Positions 8,005 through 20,030 are shown, counted from the stretch's first letter. The stretch is 64,000 nt of DNA from Massilia sp. Root335 (GCF_001425685.1 NZ_LMCY01000062.1:72367-136366), one strand, 5' to 3'. Notes: a model not told the origin generated them from the letters alone. Translations and numbers: made by a program.

Positions 8005-10845
8005 CTAGATTCCGCATGCGGCGGCCGTCTGCGGCTCGTCTTCCGGGGCCGCCAGGCCGCGCCGCTGGCGCAGCAATTGCTCGAATTCGTGGGCTGGCAG
8101 CGGCTTCGAGAAATAATAGCCCTGCATTTCGTCGCAGCCCTGGTGGCGCAGGTAATCGAGCTGTTCCGCCGTCTCCACGCCCTCGGCGATCACGGACAGG
8201 CGCAGGTTGTGCGCCAGCGCGATGATCGAGGCGACGATGGCCGCGTCGTTGGCGTCGTGCGTGATGTCGTTGACGAACGAGCGGTCGATCTTGAGCACGT
8301 CGATGGGGAAGCGCGACAGGTAGGAGAAGCTGGAATAGCCCGTGCCGAAGTCGTCGATCGACAGGTTGACGCCCAGCGACTTCATGCGGTGCAACAATTC
8401 CACGGCCGGGGTGACGTCGCTCATGAACAGGCTCTCGGTCAGTTCCAGTTCCAGGCAGGACGGCTCCAGGCCCGTGTCGTTGAGGACGGCTTCGATGCCC
8501 GGCACGAGGTCGGCGGCGCTGAACTGGCGCGCCGACAGGTTCACGGCCACGCGCAGCTTGCCGAGCCCCGCATCCTGCCAGGCCTTGTTCTGGGCGCACG
8601 CGGTGCGCATGACCCAGGCGCCGATCGGCACGATCAGGCCGGTGTCCTCGGCCACGCCGACGAAGCGCGACGGCGGCACCATGCCCAGCTCCGGGTGCTT
8701 CCAGCGGATCAGCGCTTCCATGCCGACGATGCGGCCCGTCTGCAGGTCGACCTGCGGCTGGTAGTGCAGCACGAACTCGTTGCGTTCGAGGGCGTTGCGC
8801 AGCGCGCTTTCGATGCGCACGCGCTCCAGCGATTCCTCGTTCATGGCCGGCGTATAGAACTGGAAATTGTTGCGGCCCAGCTTCTTGGCGCGGTACATGG
8901 CGATGTCCGCGTGCTCGATCAGGTTCTCGGCCGGCGTGCCGTCGCTCGGGAAGGCGGCCACGCCGATGCTGCAGGTGACGAAGAATTCCTTGGGGCCCAG
9001 CATGACGGGCTGCGCCACGGAATCCATCACGCGCTGCACGATGTCGGGCGTGAGCGGCTGGTCCGAGTGCTCGGACAGGATCACGACGAATTCATCGCCG
9101 GACAGGCGCGCCACCGTGTCGGTGTCGCGCAGCGACGAGCGCAGGCGCGCCGCGACCGTCATCAGGAGGACGTCGCCGGCCTTGTGGCCCATGCTGTCGT
9201 TGACGAACTTGAAGCGATCCAGGTCGATCAGCATCACCCACACCGGATGGCCGCTGCGGGTCGCGTAGGCGACGGCCTGGCTCAGGCGGTCCTGCAGCAG
9301 CGAACGGTTGGGCAGGCCCGTCAGCACGTCGTGCTGGGCCACGTGGTGCACGCGCTGCTCGGTGACCTTGCGCGCGGTGATGTCGCTGCCCGTGCCGCGG
9401 TAGCCGGTGAAGCCGCCCGTCTCGTCGAAGACCGGCTGGCCGTTGATGCAGAACCAGCGTTCCTCGCCGTTGTCGTCGACGACGCGGTATTCGAGGTTGC
9501 GGAACGGCTCGTGCGCTTCCAGCGTGGCGACGTGGTCGCGGCCCAGTTCCGTGTCCGCCAGCGCGGGCACGTAGTCCCAGCGCCGGCGGCCGAGCACGCG
9601 CTCGGTGCCGATGCCGGATTTTTCCGTGAAGTCGCCGGTGACGTGCGTGAAGCGGAACTGCTCGTCCTGTTCCCAGTACCAGTCGGACGACATGGCGACC
9701 AGCTGGCGGAAGCGCTGCTCGCTCTCCTGCAGGGCTTTTTCCGTGCGCTTGCGCGCGAGGACGTCGTCGATCAGGCGCTGGTTGGTGAGCTTCAGGTCGG
9801 CCGTGCGTTCGCGCACCAGTTCCTGGACCTTGCGCGTGCGCTGGCCGGCGGCCTGCACGAAGGCGGTCAGGAGCAGCGTCGACAGCGCGCCGCCGGCCAG
9901 CAGCAGGGTCGAGCCGAGATGGTCGGCCAGCCACGCGGAGGGCGCGGCGATGGCTTCCACCGTCCACGACTGGCCGCCGACCGTGAAGGTGTTCACGGCG
10001 CGCCCCGTGTAGCCGGCCGACAGCAGCGCGACAGGCGGCGTCGACGGCGCCGCGTCGCGGGTGGCGTAGACGAGGTGGGCCGGATCGGCGCGGCCGCCGC
10101 CGTAGAACCTGAGCTGGATGCCGTGGTCGTCCAGCAGGCCGGCCCGTGCCAGCGCGGCGTTGACGAGCGTCGGGATCGAGATCACGGCGGCCGTGTCGCC
10201 CAGCAGGCGGCCGCCCTGGGCATACACGGGCATCAGCACTTCGAAGCTGGGCGCGCCGGGCGCCTGCGCGATCTGCAGCAGGCCGGTGAGGGCGGCGCGG
10301 CCGCTCGCCTGCGCGCGCGCGAGGGTGTCCATCACTTGCCGGTTCTGGCTGACGTCGAGGCCGAGGGCCGCTTCGTTGCCCTGCATCGGTTCGAGGTAGT
10401 CGACGACGTGGTAGCGCGAACGCTCCGGCGCCCGCGTCCGCGCCGCGCCGTGCATCTCGCGCAGCACGAGGTCCGGCTGGAACTGGCGCAGGTCCGCTTC
10501 GAACGCGGCCCGCTCGCCGGCCTGCACGACGCGGTGGAAGTTGAAGGCGCGGATGTACGGGTTACGCTGGAGCAGCGGCGTCGTGAAATCGTGGAATTGC
10601 GCGCGCGTGACCGGCTGGACCGTCGTGAACAGCTGGTTGGTGACGTTCAGGACTTCGACGGCTTCGTCCATGCCCTGGCGCAGCGCGGCGACGCGCACGC
10701 CCGTGCCCTGTTCGAAAGCCAGCGCCTTGTTGTCGTATTCGAGGCGGCTGACGGCGACCGTCAGCACTGCGGTTGCGATCAGGCCGCCCCCCAGGGTGAG
10801 GCCTGCTGCGAGCGTGAGCGAAAACGGCAGTCGGCGACGCGACAT
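8005..10845 (-). CDS. CHASE-like/PAS/GGDEF/EAL c-di-GMP signalling protein
   Basis: About 946 residues from ATG 10845, preceded by AGGGA at 7 nt; in-frame ATGs at 10863 and 10890 lack such a site. Order: membrane helix, periplasmic CHASE-like sensor (about 55-290), second helix, coiled coil, PAS domain with PAC (QESEQRFRQLVAMSSDWYWE), GGDEF domain, EAL domain. The GGDEF site reads RLSGDEFVV, with the first Gly replaced by Ser, a variant that can still be active. The EAL domain has intact GMEALIRW, DDFGTGYSS and EGVET motifs, so phosphodiesterase activity is likely. It would couple a periplasmic ligand to c-di-GMP turnover at the inner membrane. Confidence 0.93.
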   Translation of the reverse strand: MSRRRLPFSLTLAAGLTLGGGLIATAVLTVAVSRLEYDNKALAFEQGTGVRVAALRQGMDEAVEVLNVTNQLFTTVQPVTRAQFHDFTTPLLQRNPYIRAFNFHRVVQAGERAAFEADLRQFQPDLVLREMHGAARTRAPERSRYHVVDYLEPMQGNEAALGLDVSQNRQVMDTLARAQASGRAALTGLLQIAQAPGAPSFEVLMPVYAQGGRLLGDTAAVISIPTLVNAALARAGLLDDHGIQLRFYGGGRADPAHLVYATRDAAPSTPPVALLSAGYTGRAVNTFTVGGQSWTVEAIAAPSAWLADHLGSTLLLAGGALSTLLLTAFVQAAGQRTRKVQELVRERTADLKLTNQRLIDDVLARKRTEKALQESEQRFRQLVAMSSDWYWEQDEQFRFTHVTGDFTEKSGIGTERVLGRRRWDYVPALADTELGRDHVATLEAHEPFRNLEYRVVDDNGEERWFCINGQPVFDETGGFTGYRGTGSDITARKVTEQRVHHVAQHDVLTGLPNRSLLQDRLSQAVAYATRSGHPVWVMLIDLDRFKFVNDSMGHKAGDVLLMTVAARLRSSLRDTDTVARLSGDEFVVILSEHSDQPLTPDIVQRVMDSVAQPVMLGPKEFFVTCSIGVAAFPSDGTPAENLIEHADIAMYRAKKLGRNNFQFYTPAMNEESLERVRIESALRNALERNEFVLHYQPQVDLQTGRIVGMEALIRWKHPELGMVPPSRFVGVAEDTGLIVPIGAWVMRTACAQNKAWQDAGLGKLRVAVNLSARQFSAADLVPGIEAVLNDTGLEPSCLELELTESLFMSDVTPAVELLHRMKSLGVNLSIDDFGTGYSSFSYLSRFPIDVLKIDRSFVNDITHDANDAAIVASIIALAHNLRLSVIAEGVETAEQLDYLRHQGCDEMQGYYFSKPLPAHEFEQLLRQRRGLAAPEDEPQTAAACGI

Positions 10846-10941
10846 CCAGTGATCCCTATGCATGTAAGATGGGTGCTTGCCTGAAGGCATGAATTGAGGG
10901 GCTAGTTTGTCACAGAAACTCTAGTTTCCGCAAACAAATTG

Positions 10942-11742
10942 TCACAGACGGATGCGTACCGGCCGAAGATGTGGCGGGGCCAAAACAGATCGCGATGCGA
11001 TCCGGGCAAGGATGAATCTTATGGCTAGCCGGTTCAATAATCCGGGGCCCAGGCCGCGCCGGCGCGCATACCGGGCAACGCGCCGCGCGACCGCGGCGTC
11101 CGGGGCGTGCACGGCGTACACGATGCGGTTATTGCCCGCGACCTTGTCGAACCAGCAGGTGTGGCCGTCGAATACGGTGTCCAGCGCATCCATCACGTCG
11201 GGGTAGCGCGGGTCGTACGTGAACACATTGGCCACCAGCACGCCGCCGGGCCGCAACGCACGCCGGCAGTCGGTGTAGAAGGGCGCGTTGGCCAGGCACG
11301 GCGGCAGTCCGCGCGCGTCGAAGCCGTCCGCGAGCAGCACGTCGGCCGTGGCGGGATGCGCGGCCAGCCAGTCGCAAGCGTCGGCGTGGACGACCGTGAA
11401 GCGGTCGCTGTCGGGCGGCACGTGGAAGGCGTCGCGCAGGGCGATCACGTCGGCGCGCAATTCGATGACGGTGATGCGCGCGCCGGGGAAGTGGCGGTGG
11501 CAGAACTTGGCCAGCGATCCGCCGCCCAGACCGACCATCACGATATGGCGCGGCCGCGGCCGGAACAGCACGAAGCCCATCATCGCGCGCTGGTAGGCCA
11601 GCGCGAGGGCGTCGGGGCGCGCCAGCAGCATCTCGCTCTGGATGTCGCCGGGGGCGAATTCCAGCGTGCGCCGGCCGCGGCGCGTACGTACGAGCGGCGG
11701 GGCGGGCGGGAACGGATGGGACGGGTCGTCGCGGTGCGGCAT
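10942..11742 (-). CDS. Spermidine synthase-like methyltransferase-fold protein
   Basis: About 266 residues from ATG 11742. The glycine-rich nucleotide loop is MVGLGGGSLAKF, followed by ITVIELRADV with the acidic residue that binds the ribose, and VVHADACDWL further on. This is the class I Rossmann core of the SpeE-like family, proteobacterial members of which often act on unknown substrates. The key tetrapeptide of true spermidine synthases (GGGDG) reads GGGSL here, so polyamine synthesis is doubtful. The C-terminal 40 residues are very Arg-rich. Confidence 0.75.
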   Translation of the reverse strand: MPHRDDPSHPFPPAPPLVRTRRGRRTLEFAPGDIQSEMLLARPDALALAYQRAMMGFVLFRPRPRHIVMVGLGGGSLAKFCHRHFPGARITVIELRADVIALRDAFHVPPDSDRFTVVHADACDWLAAHPATADVLLADGFDARGLPPCLANAPFYTDCRRALRPGGVLVANVFTYDPRYPDVMDALDTVFDGHTCWFDKVAGNNRIVYAVHAPDAAVARRVARYARRRGLGPGLLNRLAIRFILARIASRSVLAPPHLRPVRIRL

Positions 11743-11851
11743 CGTGCCGAGTATACGTGAAATCGATATCGGCCCCGCCTCTCCACGGCGTAACTTGTTG
11801 CGTACGATGGGTTTCTGATAAGCTGGCCGTTGCAGCCCAAGCGGAGACCTC

Positions 11852-12127
11852 ATGTTCCTGGACCACCCGACCATTACCGCCACCAACAGCCAGACCGAGC
11901 CGGACCGCATCGAGCGCCTGGACCGTGTCTACGGCTACGCGATGGCGTTGGCGGACGTGGACGGCAACCCGGCTTTCGTCGAAAAACTGACCCAGATCCA
12001 CGACCACAAGGGCACCCTGATCGTGTTCTGGCACGAGCCGCCCACCGAGGCCGAACGCGACTACTGGGCGCGCGCCTGGGCCAGCCGCGTCGGCGACGGC
12101 ACGACCGCGGTCGTGCACGAATTCTGA
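11852..12127 (+). CDS. Hypothetical protein (91 aa)
   Basis: ATG at 11852 with GGAG 6 nt upstream. The soluble protein contains ERLDRVYGYAMALADV and LIVFWHEPPTEAERDYW and no membrane segment. It ends 8 nt before the downstream GGDEF gene, with which it is probably co-transcribed. Family not recognised. Confidence 0.65.
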   Translation: MFLDHPTITATNSQTEPDRIERLDRVYGYAMALADVDGNPAFVEKLTQIHDHKGTLIVFWHEPPTEAERDYWARAWASRVGDGTTAVVHEF

Positions 12128-12134
12128 GGTGCCG

Positions 12135-13304
12135 ATGGATTCCACCACGATGGTACTGGCGCTGGCACTCGGCAATCTCACGCTGTGCGCGACCCTGTTT
12201 TTCTTCGAGCAATCCAGCCACAAGCGGCCCACGCTGCCGACCTGGGGCTGGTCGCGCCTGTACCAGGCCGGCGGCTGGCTGCTGCTGGCGATCGGCGCCA
12301 CCGGCGTCATGCCGGAAGGGCTCGCGCTGCCCATCGGCTACGCGCTCGTGTTCGCCGGCGTCGCCTGGGAATCGGGCGCGGCGTGGGAGCGCGCCGGCCG
12401 GTTGCGCTGGCGCCGCGCCACCGCGCCCGTGCTGGCGCTGGCCGTCCTCGCCTTCCTGCTGTGCTGGCTGATCGACCCGATCGGCCTGCGCGCCGTGGCC
12501 GCGTCGCTGATCCTGGCGGCCGGCTACCTGTCCGTGGCCGCGGCGCTGGCGCGCGGCTGGGTGCAAGCGTCGATGCTGCAACGCTTCCTCGCGCTGGCCA
12601 CAGGCCTGCTGGCCATCGTCGTCGGCGCGCGCGGCGCCCTCGTACTGCTGGCGCCGGCGGGCTGGGGCTGGATGACGAACGATATGTTGCGCCAGTTCCA
12701 CTCGGGCGCGCTGTACCTGCTGGCGCTGCTGGGCGGTTTCGGCTGGCTGCTGCTGGGCCGCGAGCGCGAACAGGCCGAGCTGGCGCGGCTGGAAGTGGTC
12801 GATCCGCTCACGGACGTGCCCAACCGGCGCGGCTTCTTCCGCCTGCTGTCGCCGTGGATGGCGCTGGCGCGCCGTCCGGGCCAGCCGACGGCCCTCGTCG
12901 TGTTCGACCTCGACCAGTTCAAGCGCATCAACGACAGCTACGGCCACCCGGCCGGCGACGTCGTCCTGGCCCACCTGGCCGCGATCTGCAAGCGCCACCT
13001 GCGCGACAGCGACCAGCTGGGCCGCCTGGTGGGCGTCGAATTCGCGATCCTGCTGCCGCGCACCAGCCTCGACGACGCCACCATGGTCGCCGAGCGCATG
13101 CGCGCCGCGATCGCAGGCGAGCGCGTCAAGACCGAACGCGCGATGATTTCCCTGACGGCCAGCTTCGGCGTCACGACGATCCGCCCGGACGACAGTACCG
13201 TCACCCTGCTGGCCCGCGCCGACGAGGCGTTGCGTGTGGCCAAGAAGGCGGGGCGCGACCGGGTCGAAGTGGCGGCGTCCGCGTTGGCGCCGGTCGAGGA
13301 ATGA
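12135..13304 (+). CDS. Membrane GGDEF protein with degenerate active site
   Basis: About 389 residues. The N-terminal half has six or seven hydrophobic helices (to about residue 210), a MASE-like membrane sensor, followed by a GGDEF domain (VDPLTDVPNRRGFF through VAKKAGRDRVE). The signature that should read GG(D/E)EF reads VGVEF (RLVGVEFAILLP): the first Gly and the catalytic D/E are both replaced. From knowledge of the family, loss of that acidic residue abolishes cyclase activity. The protein is therefore probably a c-di-GMP/GTP-binding or regulatory relic. The preceding GTG (12129) is an alternative start. Confidence 0.88.
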   Translation: MDSTTMVLALALGNLTLCATLFFFEQSSHKRPTLPTWGWSRLYQAGGWLLLAIGATGVMPEGLALPIGYALVFAGVAWESGAAWERAGRLRWRRATAPVLALAVLAFLLCWLIDPIGLRAVAASLILAAGYLSVAAALARGWVQASMLQRFLALATGLLAIVVGARGALVLLAPAGWGWMTNDMLRQFHSGALYLLALLGGFGWLLLGREREQAELARLEVVDPLTDVPNRRGFFRLLSPWMALARRPGQPTALVVFDLDQFKRINDSYGHPAGDVVLAHLAAICKRHLRDSDQLGRLVGVEFAILLPRTSLDDATMVAERMRAAIAGERVKTERAMISLTASFGVTTIRPDDSTVTLLARADEALRVAKKAGRDRVEVAASALAPVEE

Positions 13305-13455
13305 ACACCGCCGGGCCAGTGCGCGCACACACGGACGTGTCCGCCATGGCGCCGTCGTCCCGCATGCCTTATGATGATACGATCAACGATGCTCCTGTCA
13401 TCGATCCGTCATCCAGCCCCGCTATCGTGGCGCCGTTTTCGACTTCGGAGTCTGC

Positions 13456-14388
13456 ATGAGCACCACATCTCCCATCCACGCCGCACTCGTCCTTGGCTCC
13501 GACAGCTTCCGCCTGCTCGTCGGCGCCGTCGAGGACGGCACCCTGCGTCCCCTCGACAGTTTTCATGCACCGCTGCGCCTGGCCGCCGCGCTGGACGCGC
13601 AGGGCTGCCTGAGTCCCGAGGCGATGCACGCCGCGTTCGATTGCCTGCGCGCGATCCGCGCGCGGCTGAACGACCATGCGCTGGCCGCCGTGCGCGTCGT
13701 CGCCACGTCGACCCTGCGCATGGCCCGCAACAGCCACCTGTTCCTGCCGGCCGCGCAGCAACTGCTCGGGCATCCCGTCCAGGTGCTGTCCGGCGAGGAA
13801 GAGGCGGTCCTGACCTATCTCGGCGTGGCCGACGGCGCGGCTGCCGACGGCGATGCCGCGCGCACGCTGGTGCTGGGCATCGGCGGCGGCTCGACCCAGC
13901 TGGCGCTCGGCAGCGGGCGCCGCGTGCAGAAGGTCGCGTCGCTGGGCCTGGGCACGTCGCGCCTGGCGCTGACGTTCTTCGGCGGCGGGCGCATCGACGC
14001 GGTGTCGTTCGCGGCCGCGATCGCATCCACCCGCGCCAAGCTGGGCGACGAGGCGCCCGCGTTCGGACCGGGGCGGCGCGACCGCGCGTGCGGCGCGTCC
14101 GGCACGATCCACACGCTGGCCCGGCTGCTCGTCGACAACGGACTGGCCGGCCCCATCACGCGCGGCCGGCTGGAAACGCTCGCCGCGCGCGCGCTCGACC
14201 AGGGCGGCGGCGGGGCGCCGCTGGCGGGTCTCGGCCACCTGCGCCTGCGCGACGTGACGGCGGCGCTGGCGATCCTGCTGGGCCTCATGGAAGAGCTGGA
14301 GATCGAGGAACTGGACGTGCCCAAGACGGGGCTGCGGGCCGGCGTGCTGGCCGAATTGCGCCACGGCCGCGCGGCGCTGGCGGCGTGA
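13456..14388 (+). CDS. Ppx/GppA-family phosphatase
   Basis: 310 residues, GGAG 6 nt before ATG. The actin-like ATPase fold motifs of exopolyphosphatase/guanosine pentaphosphatase are visible: LVLGSDSFRLLV (phosphate 1 loop), VATSTLRMARN, VLSGEEEA, and LVLGIGGGSTQLAL (phosphate 2 loop). It has only the two-domain core of about 300 residues and lacks the HD-like C-terminal domains of full-length Ppx. Likely substrates are polyphosphate or pppGpp; which one cannot be told. Confidence 0.88.
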   Translation: MSTTSPIHAALVLGSDSFRLLVGAVEDGTLRPLDSFHAPLRLAAALDAQGCLSPEAMHAAFDCLRAIRARLNDHALAAVRVVATSTLRMARNSHLFLPAAQQLLGHPVQVLSGEEEAVLTYLGVADGAAADGDAARTLVLGIGGGSTQLALGSGRRVQKVASLGLGTSRLALTFFGGGRIDAVSFAAAIASTRAKLGDEAPAFGPGRRDRACGASGTIHTLARLLVDNGLAGPITRGRLETLAARALDQGGGGAPLAGLGHLRLRDVTAALAILLGLMEELEIEELDVPKTGLRAGVLAELRHGRAALAA

Positions 14389-14468
14389 CGGACGGCATGC
14401 CGGTGTCCGGCAAGGTCTGGCATACTGTTGTCTGTTTTTAATCATTGTTGCCGCCGCCCTTGCTTCCC

Positions 14469-15275
14469 ATGCCGCGTTTTGTTCGCTACGGATTGATCGC
14501 CTGCTGTGTCGCCGCCGGCGCGCCGTTGTTCGCGGCGGGGCCGACCGTACCGCTGTGCTTCGAACGCCAGGAGGTGCTGCCGTGGCGCACCCTGGACGGC
14601 GGCGGCCTCAACTTCGAACTGCTGGGCGAGGTGGCGCGGCGCCTCGGCATCGCGTTCGATTACCAGAGCATGCCGTGGAAGCGCTGCCTCGCGCAGGTCA
14701 AGGCGAACCAGGTCAGCGGCGCGTTCGCCGTCAGCTTCAGCCGCGAGCGCGAGGCGCTGGGCGTGTATCCCGGCCCGCACGGGCAGGCGGGCGGCGCCGC
14801 CGGCCAGGCCGATCCGGACAAGCGCATGCACGTCGACCGCTACGTGCTCGTGCGGCGCAAGGGCGGCCGCGTCGACTGGGACGGCAGGCGCTTCGCCAAC
14901 GTCGACGGCCGCATCGGATTCCAGCTCGGCTACTCCGTCGGCGACTTCCTGCGCGCCCAGAACGTGCCGGTGGACGAGGGCAGCCAGCAGGCCGACGAAC
15001 TGTTGCAGAAGCTGCTCGCCGGCCGCCTCGTGGCGGCGGCCCTCGGCGGCGGCGACGCCGTGCGCCTGATGCACACGCCGTACGCGCAAGACATCGAAGT
15101 GCTGCCCGTGCCGCTGGTCGAAAAGCCGTACTACCTGATCCTGTCGCACGCGTTCGTCGCGCAGCATCCCGGCCTGGCCGCGCGCATCTGGAACACGATC
15201 GAACAGGTGCGCACGAGCCCCGCCTACCGCCGCCGCGAGCGCGAGCTGGCCGGCCAGCAGGGAGCCGCCCATTAA
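14469..15275 (+). CDS. Periplasmic solute-binding (SBP_bac_3-like) protein
   Basis: 268 residues from ATG 14469, with a signal peptide (about 1-20, ending LFAAG). The features of family 3 extracellular solute-binding proteins follow: LCFERQEVLPWRT, NFELLGEVARRLGIAFDYQ, PWKRCLAQVKANQVSGAF. No transporter genes follow. Instead it overlaps the region in front of a giant hybrid sensor kinase, so it may be a sensory binding protein presenting a ligand to the kinase's periplasmic domain. A TTG at 14445 is an alternative start. Confidence 0.85.
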   Translation: MPRFVRYGLIACCVAAGAPLFAAGPTVPLCFERQEVLPWRTLDGGGLNFELLGEVARRLGIAFDYQSMPWKRCLAQVKANQVSGAFAVSFSREREALGVYPGPHGQAGGAAGQADPDKRMHVDRYVLVRRKGGRVDWDGRRFANVDGRIGFQLGYSVGDFLRAQNVPVDEGSQQADELLQKLLAGRLVAAALGGGDAVRLMHTPYAQDIEVLPVPLVEKPYYLILSHAFVAQHPGLAARIWNTIEQVRTSPAYRRRERELAGQQGAAH

Positions 15276-15315
15276 TCCCGCGCCGACCGCCGGCACCGGG
15301 CGTCCGCGCGCGCGC

Positions 15316-18300
15316 TTGCGCGACCTCGTGCGCGGCCTGGCCGACAGCTGGCGCCAGAACATCGTGTTCCGGCTCGGCGCCGGCATCGTGCTGGCGGTCG
15401 TGCTGTCCACCGGCGTCTATACGACCTACGTGATGCATACACTGCAGATCGAGGCCGACCAGCACCTGCACGAGCGCGTGGACCGCCAGGCATCGGTGCT
15501 GTCGCATGCGCTGGCGCGGCCGCTGTTCGACATCAACAGCGCGGCCGTGGCGTCCGTCGTCGATTCGCTGGGCGCCACGCCGGAAGTGACGATGCTGCGC
15601 GTGCTGGCGCCGAACGGCACGGTGCTGGCCGCGCTGGGCGCCGGCGACGACGAGATCGGGGCCATCCACGTCGGCCGCAAGATCGCCTACCACGACGGCA
15701 ACCGCGACTACCAGGTCGGCAGCATCGAGCTGGCGTTCTCGCGGCGCCAGGTCGACGACGACCTGCGCCAGCAGATCATGCACACGGTGATGGCCAATTT
15801 CGTGCTCACGCTGGCCATCGTCGGCTGCGTGCTGCTGATCGGGCGGCGCATGACGCAGCCGTTCGCCGACATCCAGGAAGCGCTGGAAAAGCTGGCGCGC
15901 GGCGAGACCGACATCCACCTGTCCGGCATCGGCCGGCGCGACCAGATCGGCCGCCTGTCGTCCGCCGTGCGCAGCTTCCGCGACACGTTGACCCGGCTGC
16001 GGCGCGCCGAGCAGGTGACCAATGGCCTGCTGCGCGAAAAGAGCATCATCGAGCAGCAGCTGCGCGACCTGAACGAAGACCTCGAGCAGAAGATCGCCGT
16101 GCGCACGCGCGAGCTCGTCGACTCCATGCGCGTGGCCCAGGGCAGCCAGGCCAAGCTGCAGGCCATCGTCGACACGGCGCTGGACGCCGTCGTGCGCATG
16201 GACCGCCAGGGCCGCATCGTCGGCTGGAACGCGCAGGCCGAAAAGATCTTCGGCTGGAAAGGCGAGGAAGTGCTCGGCCGCGACCTCGACGAATGCATCG
16301 TCCCCGAACGCCACCGCGCCGCCCACCGCAACGGCCTCGCGCGCTATGAACGCAGCGGCGTGGGCGGGGTGCTGGACAGCCGCATCGAGACGTATGCGCT
16401 GCGCCGCGACGGCGGCGAATTCCCGATCGAGCTGGCCATCACGCGCGTGCAGCTGGCCACCAGCGACGACCATGAGTTCTGCTCGTTCATCCGCGACATC
16501 TCGGAGCGGCGCGAGCGCGAGCAGTCGCTCGTCGCCGCCAACGTGCGGGCGGAAGCGGCGAACGTCGCCAAGTCCGAGTTCCTGGCCAATATGAGCCACG
16601 AGATCCGCACGCCGATGAGCGCGATCATCGGCATGGCCTATCTGGCGCTGCGCACGGAACTCTCGCCCAAGCAGCAGGATTACGTCGGCAAGATCCACCG
16701 CGCCGCGCTGTCGCTGCTGGGGATCATCAACGACATCCTCGACTTTTCCAAGATCGAGGCGGGCAAGCTGGACGTCGAGCACATCCCGTTCTGCCTGGAC
16801 GACGTGCTCGCGAACGTGGCCAGCGTGACGAGCCAGAAGGCGGCCGACAAGCACCTCGAATACCTGTTCCACGTCCCGCACGCGATCCCGCGCATGCTCG
16901 TGGGCGACCCGCTGCGCCTGGGGCAGGTCCTCATCAACCTCGTCAACAATGCCGTCAAGTTCACGCCGGCGGGCGAGCTGGAATTGTCGTGCATGCGGCT
17001 CGACGATCCGGCCGACCGGTTCCGCAGCGATTACGCGACCCTGCGCTTCGCCGTGCGCGACACGGGCATCGGCATGAACGAGCAGCAGCAGGGCAAGCTG
17101 TTCCGCGCGTTCAGCCAGGCCAACGGCAGCACGACGCGCGAATACGGCGGCACGGGCCTGGGCCTGTCGATCTCGCAGCAGCTGGTGGGCCTGATGGGCG
17201 GTCGCATCGTCGTCGACAGCAGCCCCGGAAAAGGCTCGACGTTCCACTTCGACCTCGAGTTCCCGCTGTCCGGCGAACCGGAACGCGTGGCCGTCGCGCC
17301 GCCGGAACTGGACGGCGCGCGCCTGCTGCTCGTCGACGACAGCGAGGTCGCGCGCGAGATCATGAGCGAAGCCCTGCAGGCGCTGCCGCTGCGCGTCGAC
17401 CTGGCCGCCAGCGGCGCCGAGGCGGAAAGCGCCTTGCTCGCGGCCGACGCGGCCGGCGACCCGTACAGCGTCGTGCTGACCGACTGGCAGATGCCGGGCA
17501 TGAACGGCATCGAGCTGGCGCGCCGCATCGCCGGCAATCCGGCGCTGCGCCAGCCGCCGTCGACCGTGCTCGTGACGGCGTTCGGCCGCGAGGAAGTGCA
17601 GAAAGAGGCCGAGGCGGCGGGCATCCGCGGCTTCCTGTGCAAGCCGATCGGACAGTCGGCGCTCGTCGACACGCTCGTCGCCCTGTTCGCGCCGCCGCGC
17701 GCGCCGCATGCCCACAGCCGCAGGAGCGGCAAATTCGGCCCGCCCGCCGATCGCGCGGCGCGCGTGCTGCTCGTCGAGGACAACCAGGTCAACCAGCAGA
17801 TCGCGCTCGAACTGCTGCAGGGGCAGGGCTTCGTCGTGGACGTCGCCGCCAACGGCATCGAGGCGCTCACCATGCTGCGCGAAGGTGGCCCGCAGGCCTA
17901 CGACCTCGTGCTGATGGACCTGGAGATGCCGCAGCTGGACGGCCACGCGGCCACCGTCGAACTGCGCAAGGATGCGCGCTTCGATGCGTTGCCGATCGTG
18001 GCCATGACGGCGCATGCGCTGGCCGAGATCCGCGAACGCTGCCTGCGCGAAGGGATGCAGGACTACATCACCAAGCCGGTCGAGCCGGAGAAGCTGTACG
18101 CCACCCTGGCGCGCTGGATCGGCCAGGCCGTGCCGCCGCCGCTGCCGGCCGGGGACGCCGTCGCGCCGGACGGCCCAACGCTGCCGGGGCTGTCGAACGC
18201 GTCCGGCATCGACTCCGCGTACGGCCTGCGCCACGTGGCCGGCAACGTCGCGCTGTACGTGCAGCTGCTGGACCGCTTCCGCGCCGCCCAGCGCGACGCC

Positions 18301-18824
18301 GGCGCGGAGATCCGCGCCGACTACGAGGCGGGTCGGTTGCGCCAGGCGGCCGCGCGTGCGCACCTGTTGCGCGGCGTGGCCGGCAACATCGGCGCGCGCG
18401 AGCTGCAGACGCTCGCGCAGGCGGTGGAAGAGGGCCTGGCGTTGTCGTCGCCCGACCGCGCCCGCGCGGCGTCCGGCGTGCGCGCGCTGGAAGCCGCCGT
18501 GGAAGCGACGATGGAATCGCTCGACCGCTACTTCGCCCACGCGGCCGTGCCGCCCGAGCCCGCGGCGCCTGAGGCGTCCGCGGCGGACGGCGCTGCCGGC
18601 GCCGACGCGCTCGACGCCGCCGCCCAGCTCGACCAGCTGCTGGCCGAATACTCGGGCGACGCCATCGATTACTTCGAGACGGTGCGCGCCCTGCTCGCGG
18701 GCGTCCTCGACGGCGAGCGGATGGCACGCCTGGCGCAGCACCTGTCCCGTTACGAATTCGAAGAGGCGCGCCGGCTGCTGCCGCAGGCGGCCGCCGCAAC
18801 CCGCCCCGATACCGCGGAAACCTG

Positions 18825-18825
<1 letters not shown>
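15316..18825 (+). CDS. Hybrid sensor histidine kinase with two receiver domains and Hpt
   Basis: About 1169 residues from TTG 15316. Order: membrane helix, periplasmic sensor, second helix (about 160-180), HAMP, coiled coil, PAS (about 285-400), HisKA with MSHEIRTPMSAI (His about 427), HATPase (GGTGLGLSI), receiver 1 (Asp about 722 in LTDWQMPG), receiver 2 (Asp about 868 in LMDLEMPQLDG), and a C-terminal Hpt domain (AHLLRGVAGNIGA, His about 1016). No ATG start exists. An ATT at 15271, overlapping the stop of the upstream gene, has a well-placed AGGGAG and would add 15 residues. The phosphorelay output is probably the HD-GYP regulator encoded immediately downstream. Confidence 0.92.
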
Positions 18826-19958
<1,133 letters not shown>

Positions 19959-20030
19959 TCCGGGCCGCGCCCTTCCGCGCACGGGCCGAATGATATATAT
20001 TGTTTGGCTTGTTTGAGGAAGGAGGTCCCG

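Noticed and set aside
8077..10884. 935-codon plus-strand open frame opposite the first GGDEF/EAL gene
   Set aside because: Antisense shadow with low-complexity composition and no ribosome-binding site.
14737..18741. 1334-codon minus-strand open frame opposite the hybrid kinase
   Set aside because: It is antisense to a gene with complete kinase and receiver motifs; its His/Arg/Val-rich translation has no domain and is a by-product of high GC.
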